A DNA stretch of 64,000 nt from Brenneria nigrifluens DSM 30175 = ATCC 13028 (GCF_005484965.1 NZ_CP034036.1:3844001-3908000); one strand, 5' to 3'; positions 28,561 through 37,418 are shown, numbered from the stretch's first letter. The notes: generated by a model from the sequence alone, not told the origin. Translations and numbers: made by a program.

Positions 28561-28577
28561 TTAACCTATTAGGTTAA
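28561..28577. promoter_or_regulatory. MqsA-type operator palindrome
   Basis: TTAACCTATTAGGTTAA is a perfect palindrome with a 3-base centre. E. coli MqsA recognises AACCT-N(2-4)-AGGTT, which is contained exactly (AACCT-ATT-AGGTT). It lies 16 bp upstream of the MqsA-like gene. Confidence 0.75.
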
Positions 28578-28637
28578 AAGGGGTCGAATACGTAAATGAT
28601 AAATAAAGGGTTAACCGATTGCCGGGACGAACGGCCA

Positions 28638-29969
28638 TTAGCGATAAATCTGACTTACCGCCTCCGCAATCGTCTCTATTAGCGATTCCTGCAACTGCGA
28701 AATACTGAGCCGCACATAATGTCCGTTTTTCATACCGAAACGCTCTCCCGGCTGCACGGCGACGCCATGGGCGGCCATGGTGATCAACGCATAGCGCTCC
28801 GACGGCACCGGCAGCCAGATACACAGACTGTCATTTTCCGGCACGTAGATCCCCCGCCGCGCCAGCGCATCCGCCAGCCATTGACGCCGCTGGTGATAAA
28901 CCTGGCGGGCATGTTCAATCCCCTGGTGCGTTTTCTCATCGGCGAGCAGAAAAGCCAGCGCGCCCTGTAATATACGGCTGCTCCAGCCGGCGCCGAAATT
29001 ACGAAAGGACTGAATCTTGCCGATGATTTCCGCCGAACCAGACAGCGCGGCCATACGCAGATCGGGGCCGTAGGCTTTGGAATAGGAACGAACATAAATG
29101 GTCTGCGCCGGATAGTACGCCCCCATACTCAGCGCCGGGTGGGACGAGATTTCACCGACGCCGTCGTCTTCAATAATCATCGTCATCGGGCTGTTGACGA
29201 ACAGCGCGGCCATCGCCGCCATGCGCGCCGGGCTCACCGAATAGCCGGTATGCGAATGGGTTCTTGGCTGATAGATAAACGCGGCGGGCTTATGCTGCAA
29301 CGCCTGCCTCAGCGCCTCCACGACCGGCCCCTGCTCATCACATGCAACCTGAATGATGTTGATGCCGATATGATCCAGCAAATCCAGCAGCCGCGCCGCG
29401 GTCGGGCTTTCAATCACCACCGTGGATCCGGGAAAGATCAGCGTCTGCAATGTCAGATTCACGCCGTCAAACCCGCCGTCAGACGTCATAAACGCCTCCG
29501 CCGCATACGGCCAGTTTTTGCGCAGTTGCTCCTCAAGTTCGGCAATGATCGGTGTGCGCTGATAGCTATTTAAATTCTTAACCTGAGCGCCATACAAAAG
29601 CGCCTCGCCCAGATCCGGCAACAAGGCGGGGTCGGGCGCTGACAAGGTGAGGTCGGCAATGATGGCATCGCCAAAGTTGCCGATCTTCTCAAAACGCTCC
29701 GGGCGGGGCGACGCCTGCTGACCATAGACCCACATACCCGTTCTGCCGCGTCCCGCAATCACTTTCTGTCGCCGCAGTTGGCTCCAGGCGGCGGAAATCG
29801 TCGCCGGACTCACGCCCAGCGCGTCGGCCAGTTCCCTCACCGGCGGCAGTTGACTGCCAATTGCAATTTTTCCGGCCCCGATAAGCGCCGACATATCCAT
29901 CGCAATGCCGCGGATACTGTGATTGTGTAGCTGCGCCGCCAGCCAGTGGGTATCGATTGATTTAGCCAT
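28638..29969 (-). CDS. MocR-type regulator (GntR helix-turn-helix fused to aminotransferase domain)
   Basis: About 443 residues counted from MAKSIDTHWLAAQLHNHSIRG. A further ATG eight codons up (29993) lies inside the palindrome and is less likely. The N-terminal winged helix has the GntR pattern IAIGSQLPPVRELADALGVSPATISAAWSQLRRQ. Residues from about 110 on form a class-I aminotransferase fold with the PLP lysine in the SYSKAYGPDLRMA segment. MocR proteins sense PLP or its adducts with amines and usually control a divergent metabolic or transport operon. Here that is the amidase-ABC operon starting about 150 bp away across a palindrome. Confidence 0.88.
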   Translation of the reverse strand: MAKSIDTHWLAAQLHNHSIRGIAMDMSALIGAGKIAIGSQLPPVRELADALGVSPATISAAWSQLRRQKVIAGRGRTGMWVYGQQASPRPERFEKIGNFGDAIIADLTLSAPDPALLPDLGEALLYGAQVKNLNSYQRTPIIAELEEQLRKNWPYAAEAFMTSDGGFDGVNLTLQTLIFPGSTVVIESPTAARLLDLLDHIGINIIQVACDEQGPVVEALRQALQHKPAAFIYQPRTHSHTGYSVSPARMAAMAALFVNSPMTMIIEDDGVGEISSHPALSMGAYYPAQTIYVRSYSKAYGPDLRMAALSGSAEIIGKIQSFRNFGAGWSSRILQGALAFLLADEKTHQGIEHARQVYHQRRQWLADALARRGIYVPENDSLCIWLPVPSERYALITMAAHGVAVQPGERFGMKNGHYVRLSISQLQESLIETIAEAVSQIYR

Positions 29970-29980
29970 AAACAATATTT

Positions 29981-30008
29981 TGTACAATAACAAAAATATT
30001 ATTGTACA
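29981..30008. promoter_or_regulatory. Palindromic operator between the MocR gene and the divergent operon
   Basis: TGTACAATAA (29981-29990) is inverted perfectly as TTATTGTACA (29999-30008) with an 8-base AT-only-but-one spacer. It lies 12 bp upstream of the MocR start and about 105 bp before the divergent gene, a natural position for autoregulation and control of the operon. Confidence 0.7.
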
Positions 30009-30114
30009 TGTACGAACATCGATCTAGTATCAAAAAAACGCACATTCTGTGCAAATATCAGACATATTTGTTATATGCGAGTTAGCTCGCTCCTTCAGCA
30101 GGGAATCACTAACG

Positions 30115-31095
30115 TTGACTATCACAATCAGACTGGCAGTGAGGGATTGGGATTATTTCACCCCACTCGCCTTGGGCGATATAAAACCTGAAGGGTTTGA
30201 GTTAAAAATAGATCGGGTCGGTACGCTGCCGGATAACCTGGCGACCAGCAGCCAATATGATGCGGGAGAGGTGTCATTCAGCCGCTATGCGCAAAGCCGT
30301 GCTCACGGCGATGAAAGCTTAGTCGCCCTGCCGCACTTTCTGATGCGGGGTTTCCGCCAGCGCTGCATTCTGACCAAGCAGGACAGTCCGCTGACCGGGC
30401 TGTCGCAGTTGGCGGGTAAGAAGATCGGCCTGACGGGCTGGCAGGACTCCGGCAACACCTGGACGCGCGCACTGCTGCGCCGTGAAGGCATCGGCAATGA
30501 CGACGCCTACTGGTATGTCGGCCGCCTGACGGAGGCGCATCCGATCGTCGATCGCCTGGGAGGGTTCGGCCGGCCGGGTCGCATAGAAGCCGCGCCGGGC
30601 GAGCAGCCGCTGATCACTCTGCTGAAGAGCGGCGGTCTGGACGCCATCTTCACGCCGTTCATGCCGGACGGATTTTTTAACGGCAACTCCGGCTTACGAC
30701 AGTTGCAACCTGATTTTCGTCAGGCGGAAATCGACTATTTCCACCAGGTCGGCTATGTGCCGGGCATGCATGTGCTGGCGATAAAGCCCGCGCTGGCGGC
30801 TGAACATCCCTGGCTGCCACAGGCGCTCAGCGAGGTCATCGACCAATCATATAAGGTGTGGATGGGCAAGCGCATCAAATATGCCGATACCACTCCCTGG
30901 CTGTTGGACGATCTGCGCCGAACCACTCAGGATTTACCCGTTCACTGGAACGACAATGGCTTTGCCATCAATAAAACCATGATCGCCGATTTCGCCAGTG
31001 AGCTATATGAACAGGGGATCACGGCGCAGCGTCTGACCCCGGAAGCGTTGTTCCCGTGGGCGTGCTCTTTTTCGCCTATAGACAAGAGGGATTAA
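30115..31095 (+). CDS. Periplasmic-binding-protein-fold protein related to 4,5-dihydroxyphthalate decarboxylase
   Basis: About 326 residues from the TTG at 30115 (TITIRLAVRDWDYFTPLALGD), which has an AGGGA 10 bases upstream. An ATG at 30049 would add 22 residues outside the conserved fold. Conserved parts are PEGFELKIDRV, YDAGEVSFSRYAQ, LPHFLMRGFRQRCI and the GVD-like GLDAIFTPFMPDGFF. Proteins of this type share the solute-binding fold without a signal peptide and are annotated either as ABC substrate-binding proteins or as decarboxylase-like proteins. No signal peptide is visible here, so a cytoplasmic enzyme is plausible. It is the first gene of the operon and ends 1 bp before the amidase. 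Confidence 0.65.
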   Translation: MTITIRLAVRDWDYFTPLALGDIKPEGFELKIDRVGTLPDNLATSSQYDAGEVSFSRYAQSRAHGDESLVALPHFLMRGFRQRCILTKQDSPLTGLSQLAGKKIGLTGWQDSGNTWTRALLRREGIGNDDAYWYVGRLTEAHPIVDRLGGFGRPGRIEAAPGEQPLITLLKSGGLDAIFTPFMPDGFFNGNSGLRQLQPDFRQAEIDYFHQVGYVPGMHVLAIKPALAAEHPWLPQALSEVIDQSYKVWMGKRIKYADTTPWLLDDLRRTTQDLPVHWNDNGFAINKTMIADFASELYEQGITAQRLTPEALFPWACSFSPIDKRD

Positions 31096-31096
31096 T

Positions 31097-31891
31097 ATGA
31101 AAGTCGCACTTGGCCAGTTTGCCGTGGATCGCGAATGGCAAAACAACGTCGTCACCGCGCTGAAGCTGATGTCGGACGCGCAACAGGCAGGCGCCGACCT
31201 GCTGGTGCTGCCGGAAGGCGTATTAGCGCGGGATATCACCAATCCCCAACTGGTGTTGACCGCCGCCCAGCCGCTGGACGGCCCTTTCGTCAGCCAATTG
31301 CTGGCGGCCAGCAAAGGCAGCCGGATGACCACCATGATGAGCATTCATGTGCCGAACGGCGCAGACAAAGTGTGGAACGTGCTGATTGCCATGCGCGACG
31401 GCGAAATCATCTCCCAGTACAAGAAATTGCATCTGTACGATGCGTTCTCCATGCAGGAGTCGGAAAACGTCACCCCCGGCGATGAAGTACCACCGCTGGT
31501 CGACGTTGCCGGACTGAAAGTCGGCCTGATGACCTGTTATGACGTGCGTTTCCCCGAACTGGCCCGCCGTTTGGCGTTGGATGGCGCTCAGGTGCTGGTG
31601 CTGCCGGCCGCCTGGGTCAAAGGGCCGCTGAAAGAGTCTCATTGGGAACTGCTGGTTCGCGCCCGCGCGCTGGAGAATACCGCCTATGTCGTGGCGGTTG
31701 GCGAATGCGGCGTGAGAAATATCGGCAACAGCATGGTGGTCGATCCGTTGGGCGTGGTGGTGGTTCAGGCGCCGGAAACCCCGGCGCTGGTCTACGCCGA
31801 TGTGGATCCTGCACGTCTTTCCTATGCGCGGGAAGTCTTGCCCTCACTGGATAACCGCCGTTTTGCTACGCCGCGTCTGCCGAACGAGTAA
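31097..31891 (+). CDS. Carbon-nitrogen hydrolase (YbeM/Nit-type omega-amidase family)
   Basis: A 264-residue nitrilase-superfamily amidase with the full catalytic triad: Glu40 in LPEGVLARD, Lys110 in QYKKLHLYDAF and Cys147 in GLMTCYDVRFPELARRLAL. It resembles E. coli YbeM and the Nit1 deaminated-glutathione amidases through IHVPNGADKVWNVLIAM, VLPAAWVKGPLKESHW and NRRFATPRLP. The substrate is an amide, which one is unknown. It is one base from the previous gene and upstream of a polar amino-acid-type ABC transporter, so I infer that an imported amide is hydrolysed. Confidence 0.88.
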   Translation: MKVALGQFAVDREWQNNVVTALKLMSDAQQAGADLLVLPEGVLARDITNPQLVLTAAQPLDGPFVSQLLAASKGSRMTTMMSIHVPNGADKVWNVLIAMRDGEIISQYKKLHLYDAFSMQESENVTPGDEVPPLVDVAGLKVGLMTCYDVRFPELARRLALDGAQVLVLPAAWVKGPLKESHWELLVRARALENTAYVVAVGECGVRNIGNSMVVDPLGVVVVQAPETPALVYADVDPARLSYAREVLPSLDNRRFATPRLPNE

Positions 31892-31964
31892 CAGCCGCTT
31901 TTTATTCTATTCATATCAACGCCACACGCCGCCTGCTTTTCATCAGGGCGAAGGAGATTGAGCA

Positions 31965-32858
31965 ATGAAAATAAAACGTTTAGGGCGGACGGCCCTGCTA
32001 ACCGGATTACTCTTTTCCGCCGGCGTGTTTGCCGCAGAGGCGCCGAAGATTGCTCCCCAGCAGGTAAATAAAGATCTGCATGCCCGTCTACCGGACGATA
32101 TCAAAAAGGCCGGCGTGCTTAAGGCGGTGAACAATGGCTCCTTTCCTCCGTATGAAATCGTCAGCGGGACACACTCGCTGGATGGCGCCAGCGCCGATCT
32201 GGCAAAGGCATTAGGTGAAATTCTGGGCGTCAAGATTGAGCACGCCTCCGTCAGCGGCCTATCCAGCCTGCTGAGCGGTATCCAGTCAGGCCGTTATCAG
32301 TTCGGCATCGGGCCGATCGGCGATTTCCCGGCGCGTCAGGAAAAGAATGATTTCGTCGATTTCGTGCGCGAATTCGTGGTGTTTGCCGTGCGTTCCGGCA
32401 ACCCGGAAAAAATCAACTCGCTGGAAGATACCTGCGGCAAACGCGTTGCCGTGATGTCCGGCGGCTCGGCGGAACAGGTGATTGTAAAACAGTCGAAAGC
32501 CTGTACCGATGCGGGAAAACCGGCGGTGACCATCCAGTCTTATGCCGATCAGCCTACGTCTATTCTGTCAGTCCGTTCAGGGCGGGCCGACGCCTTCTTC
32601 TCTTCACAGGCGCCGCTCACCTACTTTGTTGAACAGACCAACGGGCAGTTGGAGCTGGCCGGCACCGGTCAGCACAATGGCTTTAACGACCTGTATCAAG
32701 GTTCTGTTTTCGCCAAAGATTCCCCGCTGGCGCCCATCGTCCTGGAAGCCTATCAGCAGTTGTTCGATAACGGCACCTACGCCGCCATCATGAAAAAATG
32801 GCATCTGCAAGGAAACATGCTGCCGGCGCCGGGTATTAACCTGGCGGGAAAACAGTAA
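31965..32858 (+). CDS. ABC transporter substrate-binding protein, polar amino acid family
   Basis: A 297-residue secreted protein. The signal peptide (1-24) ends FAAEA. The family-3 solute-binding fold shows in DDIKKAGVLKAVNNGSFPPYEIVSG, LDGASADLAKALGEILGVKIEH, GIGPIGDFPARQEKNDFVDF, and DTCGKRVAVMSGGSAEQVI. It is preceded by AAGGAG. It should deliver its ligand to the permease encoded next. The ligand class (amino acid, opine or related amide) cannot be told from sequence. Confidence 0.88.
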   Translation: MKIKRLGRTALLTGLLFSAGVFAAEAPKIAPQQVNKDLHARLPDDIKKAGVLKAVNNGSFPPYEIVSGTHSLDGASADLAKALGEILGVKIEHASVSGLSSLLSGIQSGRYQFGIGPIGDFPARQEKNDFVDFVREFVVFAVRSGNPEKINSLEDTCGKRVAVMSGGSAEQVIVKQSKACTDAGKPAVTIQSYADQPTSILSVRSGRADAFFSSQAPLTYFVEQTNGQLELAGTGQHNGFNDLYQGSVFAKDSPLAPIVLEAYQQLFDNGTYAAIMKKWHLQGNMLPAPGINLAGKQ

Positions 32859-32906
32859 CGCGGCGGTTATGGGCCATAACGTCAACAACAAGGGGTTTTT
32901 TCTACT

Positions 32907-33827
32907 GTGGATGCGCTGAGAAACGTTGCCAGAGCCCAGGCGCCCGGCCGCTTCAGACAGCGGCTGTCGTGGGCGTTCACGCTGATTATCGCGGCTTATG
33001 TTATATGGTCAGTCAGCACCAATAAAAACTTTGAGTGGCCGGTGGTTTATCAGTGGTTCACTGAAAAAACAATTATGGAAGGCTTAAGCGTTACCCTGGG
33101 ACTGACGGTGGTTTCCATGGCGATCGGCGTGGCGCTCGGTCTGCTGCTGGCGGTAGCCCGGCTGTCTACGAATGTACTGCTGAGCGGACTTTCCGGCCTC
33201 TATATCTGGTTTTTCCGTGGTACGCCGCTACTGGTGCAGCTGATTTTCTGGTACAACCTCTCCACCCTTTTTCCCCGCGTATCGCTGGGCATCCCGTTCG
33301 GTGCGGAGTGGGTAAGCTGGAACACCAATGACCTGATCACGCCGCTGACGGCGGCGATTGCCGGTCTGGCGCTGAACGAAGCCGCCTATATGGCGGAAAT
33401 CATCCGCGGCGGGCTGTTATCCGTGGATAATGGCCAGGTGGAAACCACCCAGGCCTTTGGCATGAGCCGCAGCCGCGCGCTGCGACGGATCATCATTCCC
33501 CAGGCGATGCGCGCCATCGTGCCGCCGACCGGCAACCAGTTGATCAGTATGATTAAAGCGACGTCGCTGGTCAGCGTGATAGCGATGGGCGATCTGCTCT
33601 ACTCGGTACAGGCTATCTATAACCGTACGTTTGAAGTGATCCCGATGCTGATGGTCGCAGTTATCTGGTATTTATTTATCACGTCGCTGCTGAATATCGG
33701 CCAATCCGCCATTGAACGTTACTATTCGCGCGGCGTTCGTCGTCCGGCGTCGGAAACCCGCCGCAGCGCGGCGGCAAAAGCGAATATGTTGAATGATGCG
33801 ATCGGCAAGGACCAACCCCATGAATAG
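32907..33827 (+). CDS. ABC transporter permease, polar amino acid family (HisM/GlnP type)
   Basis: A 306-residue permease that starts at GTG 32907. It has an N-terminal helix (about 22-40) followed by the HisM-type core TIMEGLSVTLGLTVVSMAIGVALGLLLAVARLS, and IWFFRGTPLLVQLIFWYN. The EAA loop is LNEAAYMAEIIRGGLLSVDNGQVETTQAFGMSRSRALRRIIIPQAMR. The single permease probably works as a homodimer. Its last 8 bp overlap the start of the ATPase gene. Confidence 0.9.
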   Translation: MDALRNVARAQAPGRFRQRLSWAFTLIIAAYVIWSVSTNKNFEWPVVYQWFTEKTIMEGLSVTLGLTVVSMAIGVALGLLLAVARLSTNVLLSGLSGLYIWFFRGTPLLVQLIFWYNLSTLFPRVSLGIPFGAEWVSWNTNDLITPLTAAIAGLALNEAAYMAEIIRGGLLSVDNGQVETTQAFGMSRSRALRRIIIPQAMRAIVPPTGNQLISMIKATSLVSVIAMGDLLYSVQAIYNRTFEVIPMLMVAVIWYLFITSLLNIGQSAIERYYSRGVRRPASETRRSAAAKANMLNDAIGKDQPHE

Positions 33828-34629
33828 ACTTCATCATCTCTGCGCCGGGGAAACCGTTCTGACCGGCGATCGGCCGCTGATAAGCGCGCGTAACGTCCAT
33901 AAATACTTTGCTGATAACCACGTTCTGCGCGGGATTGATTTAGACGTTTACACCGGTGAGGTGGTGGTGGTACTGGGACCATCCGGTTCAGGAAAATCGA
34001 CCTTCCTGCGCTGTATCAACCATCTGGAAGAGATGGATGAAGGCTATATCATGATGGGTGACGAACAGATCGGTTATCAACTGCGGGGAGAGAAACTCTA
34101 TCCGTTGTCACCCCGTGAGATCGCCCGGCAGCGCAGCGAGATTGGAATGGTTTTTCAGCAATTTAACCTTTATCCCCACATGACCGTGCTGCAAAACATC
34201 ATTGAAGCGCCGATTGGCGTCCATAAGAAAAACCGTCAGCAAGCGCGGGCCTATGCGCTGGATCTGCTTGAGCGCGTCGGGCTCAGCCATAAAGCGGACG
34301 CCTATCCCCACCATCTGTCCGGCGGACAACAGCAGCGCGTCGCCATCGCGCGGGCGCTGGCCATCCGTCCCAAACTGATGCTGTTTGACGAACCCACCTC
34401 CGCACTGGACCCCGAACTGGTGGGAGAAGTTTTATCCACCATGAAAGACCTGGCGTTGCAGGGGTTAACCATGATTGTGGTTACGCATGAAATCGGTTTT
34501 GCCAGGGAAGCCGCGGACCGGGTGGTTTTCATGGATCAGGGCGTGGTGGTGGAACAGGGCAAGCCGGAAGATATGCTGTTCAATCCGCAGCATCCGCGTA
34601 CCCAGGCATTTCTTAGCCGTTTTATTTAA
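33820..34629 (+). CDS. ABC transporter ATPase, polar amino acid family (GlnQ type)
   Basis: 269 residues from the ATG at 33820, which overlaps the permease stop by 8 bp. The frame opens nine codons earlier, but that part lies inside the permease gene. Walker A GPSGSGKST, Q-loop MVFQQFNLYPHMTV, signature LSGGQQQR, Walker B LMLFDEPTSALDPE and the switch His in VVTHEIGFAREAADRV are all present. It powers the import system of this operon and is its last gene. Confidence 0.93.
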   Translation: MNRLHHLCAGETVLTGDRPLISARNVHKYFADNHVLRGIDLDVYTGEVVVVLGPSGSGKSTFLRCINHLEEMDEGYIMMGDEQIGYQLRGEKLYPLSPREIARQRSEIGMVFQQFNLYPHMTVLQNIIEAPIGVHKKNRQQARAYALDLLERVGLSHKADAYPHHLSGGQQQRVAIARALAIRPKLMLFDEPTSALDPELVGEVLSTMKDLALQGLTMIVVTHEIGFAREAADRVVFMDQGVVVEQGKPEDMLFNPQHPRTQAFLSRFI

Positions 34630-34706
34630 TACATGGTGATGGAATATCGCCGTGTTTTTTTCGATATCAACAATAAGTAAGTACATCCCTACGGGTTGCA
34701 AAAAAG

Positions 34707-34722
34707 TGTGATTAGTTACACA
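34707..34722. promoter_or_regulatory. Possible CRP site upstream of ldtA
   Basis: TGTGA-TTAGTT-ACACA differs from the CRP consensus TGTGA-N6-TCACA at one position. It lies 112 bp before ldtA. No other recognisable signal occurs in this 204-bp gap. Confidence 0.35.
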
Positions 34723-34833
34723 TGTTGATTCCCTCTTACGCCGTTCTGCACATATAATGCGCATCCGGTCCTATGGACCGGGAATAAACCAGAGTCACCA
34801 TTTCTGGTATGGCATCTACCACTCAATAAAGAC

Positions 34834-35922
34834 ATGAAAATGAGTATTCGCGCGATCCTAACTTTCGTTGTGGCTGTGACGGCATTCAGCCAGGCCGCCT
34901 TTGCCGTTGTCTATCCTCTGCCGGCGCCCAACAGCCGGCTGGTGGGCGAAAACCTGGAATTTACCATCCCGACGGACAGTACGTTGCCGTTGGAGCATTT
35001 TGCCGCCCAGTTCCAGATGGGGTTGAGCAATATGATGGAAGCCAACCCGGGGGTTGACGCCTATCTGCCCACGCCGGGCAGCACCCTGACCATTCCCCAT
35101 CAGTTGATTCTGCCGGACGCGCCGCGCGAAGGCATCGTGATTAACAGCGCGGAAATGCGTCTGTATTACTACCCGAAAGGCAGCAAAACCGTGGTGGTGC
35201 TGCCGATCGGTATCGGCGAGTTAGGTAAGGATACGCCGATTAACTGGGTCACCTCCGTGCAGCGGAAAAAGGCCGGCCCGACCTGGACGCCGACCGCCGC
35301 CATGCATGCGGAATATGCCGCCCGCGGGGAAACCTTGCAGAAAGTTTTCCCGGCCGGCCCGGATAACCCGATGGGCCTTTACGCTCTGTATGTCGGCCGG
35401 CTGTACGCCATTCACGGCACCAACGCCAATTTCGGCATCGGCCTGCGCGTCAGCCACGGTTGTGTCCGCCTGCGGGCGGATGACATCAAATATCTGTTCG
35501 ATCACGTCCCGGTCGGCACCCGTGTGCAGTTTATCAACGAGCCGATAAAAGCGACGGTGGAGCCGGACGGTTCGCGCTATGTGGAAGTCCACCACCCGCT
35601 GTCGCGTACCGTGGAAGAGTTTAACTCCGATGCGCCGGCGCCGCTCACCATCACCCCCGCGGTGGGTAAAGTGGTGGCCGATGCCAGCGTCAACCAGAGC
35701 GATCTTGACAAGGCGCTGCAGGAGCGCTCCGGTATGCCGCTCAAGATTAACGGCCTGATTGAAGAAAGCGCGCCGACGCTGCCGGTTGAGTCCGTCGCGG
35801 CGCCGGAAACGGTGAATCCGGACGCCCTTGTCACGCCGGAAACGGCAACCCCTGACGCAGCAGCCCCTGTGGCGCAGGAAACGGATGCCGCGGCGTCAGA
35901 ATCCAGCGCCGATCGTTCTTGA
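34834..35922 (+). CDS. ldtA: L,D-transpeptidase LdtA (ErfK type)
   Basis: A 362-residue periplasmic enzyme that joins peptidoglycan to Braun lipoprotein or makes 3-3 crosslinks. A signal peptide (1-24, ending AAFA) is followed by a short LysM-like region (LEHFAAQFQMGLSNMMEANPG, PTPGSTLTIPHQL) and the YkuD domain with IHGTNANFGIGLRVSHGCVRL, catalytic Cys210. The pattern GLSNMMEANPGVD and the VTSVQRKKAGPTWTPT region are closest to E. coli ErfK (310 residues). An Ala/Pro/Thr-rich tail of about 50 residues is extra. A CRP-like site lies upstream and a bidirectional terminator downstream. Confidence 0.88.
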   Translation: MKMSIRAILTFVVAVTAFSQAAFAVVYPLPAPNSRLVGENLEFTIPTDSTLPLEHFAAQFQMGLSNMMEANPGVDAYLPTPGSTLTIPHQLILPDAPREGIVINSAEMRLYYYPKGSKTVVVLPIGIGELGKDTPINWVTSVQRKKAGPTWTPTAAMHAEYAARGETLQKVFPAGPDNPMGLYALYVGRLYAIHGTNANFGIGLRVSHGCVRLRADDIKYLFDHVPVGTRVQFINEPIKATVEPDGSRYVEVHHPLSRTVEEFNSDAPAPLTITPAVGKVVADASVNQSDLDKALQERSGMPLKINGLIEESAPTLPVESVAAPETVNPDALVTPETATPDAAAPVAQETDAAASESSADRS

Positions 35923-35938
35923 TTTACCCGCCCAATGA

Positions 35939-35960
35939 AAAATGGCACGGACGCCATTTT
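35939..35960. terminator. Terminator between ldtA and the AI-2E-family gene
   Basis: AAAATGGC (35939-35946) pairs perfectly with GCCATTTT (35953-35960) around a 6-base loop, 16 bp after the ldtA stop and 21 bp from the convergent gene. The A/T arms serve both directions. Confidence 0.65.
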
Positions 35961-35981
35961 GCAACCTACCCGGACGAATCA

Positions 35982-36992
35982 TCAAATCAGCGCCGCTTCT
36001 TTTAGCTCACTTTTCAGATAGGCGTAATAAATCGGTGCGGCGATAACGCCGGATAAACCGAACGCCGCTTCAAATACCAGCATCGCCAGCAGGATTTCCC
36101 AGGCGTGCGCTTTAATTCTGGTGCCGACAATCTGCGCATTCAGGAAGTATTCGAGCTTGTGGATCAGCATCAGATACACCAGGGCGATCAAGGCGATGGG
36201 CAGGGAAATGGATAAGGCGGAGATAAACACGATAGCATTCGAAATCAGGTTCCCGATGACCGGCAATAAACCGAAAACAAAGGTCAGCACCACCAGCGTT
36301 TTCGAGAAAGGCAGATGAATGCCGAAAGAGGGAAATGCGCCAAGAATAAAAATGGCCGACAGCACGGTATTTACCGCGGAAATTTTTACCTGAGCGAAAA
36401 CAATGTTGCGAAATGAAGCGGACAACAGCGATACCCGACGCAGCAATTCCGCTTTCAGCAGCGGCTTTTCCGTATCGCTCTCCACATTGTATAGAGAGAT
36501 AATCGCCCCCAGCACCATACCAATCAGCATAGTGACGAAACCATGCAGGAAACTTTTCCCCATGTTTTGCAAGATCGCGATATGCTGTTGAACCCATTGT
36601 AAAAACTCGTGTTGCAGTTCTTCCACGCTGACCGGCAAATATCCCGGTAAAAACAGCATCAACTGCTGCTGGATGTCGTTAAGGATATAGGCGATGCGCG
36701 TATTAAATGCCGTGGTGTCTTTCATTTCCTGCATCAGCAACCCCACCAGGCTACCGAAAAGCAGACTCAGCAAACTAACCACCAATGTGCTGATAATCGC
36801 CACCACCATCCAACGGGCGCGCTTGCCGCTGATCACTTTTTGAAAATAAGGCGTCAGCAGATTAACGATTTCATAAACAAGAAAACCGGCGATAAAACAG
36901 GTTAACAGACGCAGGGGCAACAACAGCAACAGGCCCCCCATAATAAAGAAAAAGCTCAAAAAACGGGCTTGTTTCAGATTCAGTAACTGCAT
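35982..36992 (-). CDS. AI-2E-family membrane transporter
   Basis: A 336-residue inner-membrane protein with seven to eight hydrophobic segments and an amphipathic cytoplasmic loop (about 90-140). The C-terminal half has the family pattern GAFPSFGIHLPFSKTLVVLTFVFGLLPVIGNLISN and VEAAFGLSG-like FEAAFGLSGVIAAPIYYAYLKSELK. Members include TqsA, PerM and YdiK and export AI-2 or other solutes, but the substrate here cannot be inferred. The N-terminus is short of the usual charged segment. An array of 11-bp direct repeats lies 165-219 bp upstream. Confidence 0.8.
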   Translation of the reverse strand: MQLLNLKQARFLSFFFIMGGLLLLLPLRLLTCFIAGFLVYEIVNLLTPYFQKVISGKRARWMVVAIISTLVVSLLSLLFGSLVGLLMQEMKDTTAFNTRIAYILNDIQQQLMLFLPGYLPVSVEELQHEFLQWVQQHIAILQNMGKSFLHGFVTMLIGMVLGAIISLYNVESDTEKPLLKAELLRRVSLLSASFRNIVFAQVKISAVNTVLSAIFILGAFPSFGIHLPFSKTLVVLTFVFGLLPVIGNLISNAIVFISALSISLPIALIALVYLMLIHKLEYFLNAQIVGTRIKAHAWEILLAMLVFEAAFGLSGVIAAPIYYAYLKSELKEAALI

Positions 36993-37156
36993 GATGACGT
37001 CCCGTGTGTAAAACCAATGCTAATATGTCAAAACCGACGTTTTAAGCCGTCATTCTTAGCGTTTTACCGCAGAAACACCAGCGGGTTTTGACCTCACCGG
37101 TTATCACTCCGTCAGGAGACGCGTCCCGTTCTCTTTATCAACAAGCCGCCCTACCA

Positions 37157-37211
37157 TTTCCTTACGGTTTCCTTGCGATTTCCTTACAATTGCCTTACGG
37201 TTTCCTTATAT
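37157..37211. repeat. Five tandem 11-bp direct repeats (TTTCCTTACGG type)
   Basis: Units are TTTCCTTACGG (37157-37167), TTTCCTTGCGA (37168-37178), TTTCCTTACAA (37179-37189), TTGCCTTACGG (37190-37200) and TTTCCTTATAT (37201-37211). The 11-bp period places each CCTTA on the same DNA face. OmpR/PhoB-family response regulators bind direct repeats of this spacing. The array lies in a 490-bp gene-free stretch upstream of the AI-2E-family gene. Confidence 0.8.
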
Positions 37212-37418
37212 AGCCAATAGCATAAGAATAATAGCGGCCAGCATATTGAAATATATCGAATATCATTTTTTCACATTAAGAAACCGGTCAATAAAAATAA
37301 ATCAGATAGCACAACCAGCTCAATTAAACAATGAAGCGGAAAAATAGACCGGCAACCAATAACGGAGGGTCATTCCATTATTTTTTATAAAGTAAATGCA
37401 GTTGGAAATAAACAACCG

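Noticed and set aside
37157..37211. CRISPR-like tandem repeat
   Set aside because: Units are 11 bp with no spacers and no cas genes are in the window.
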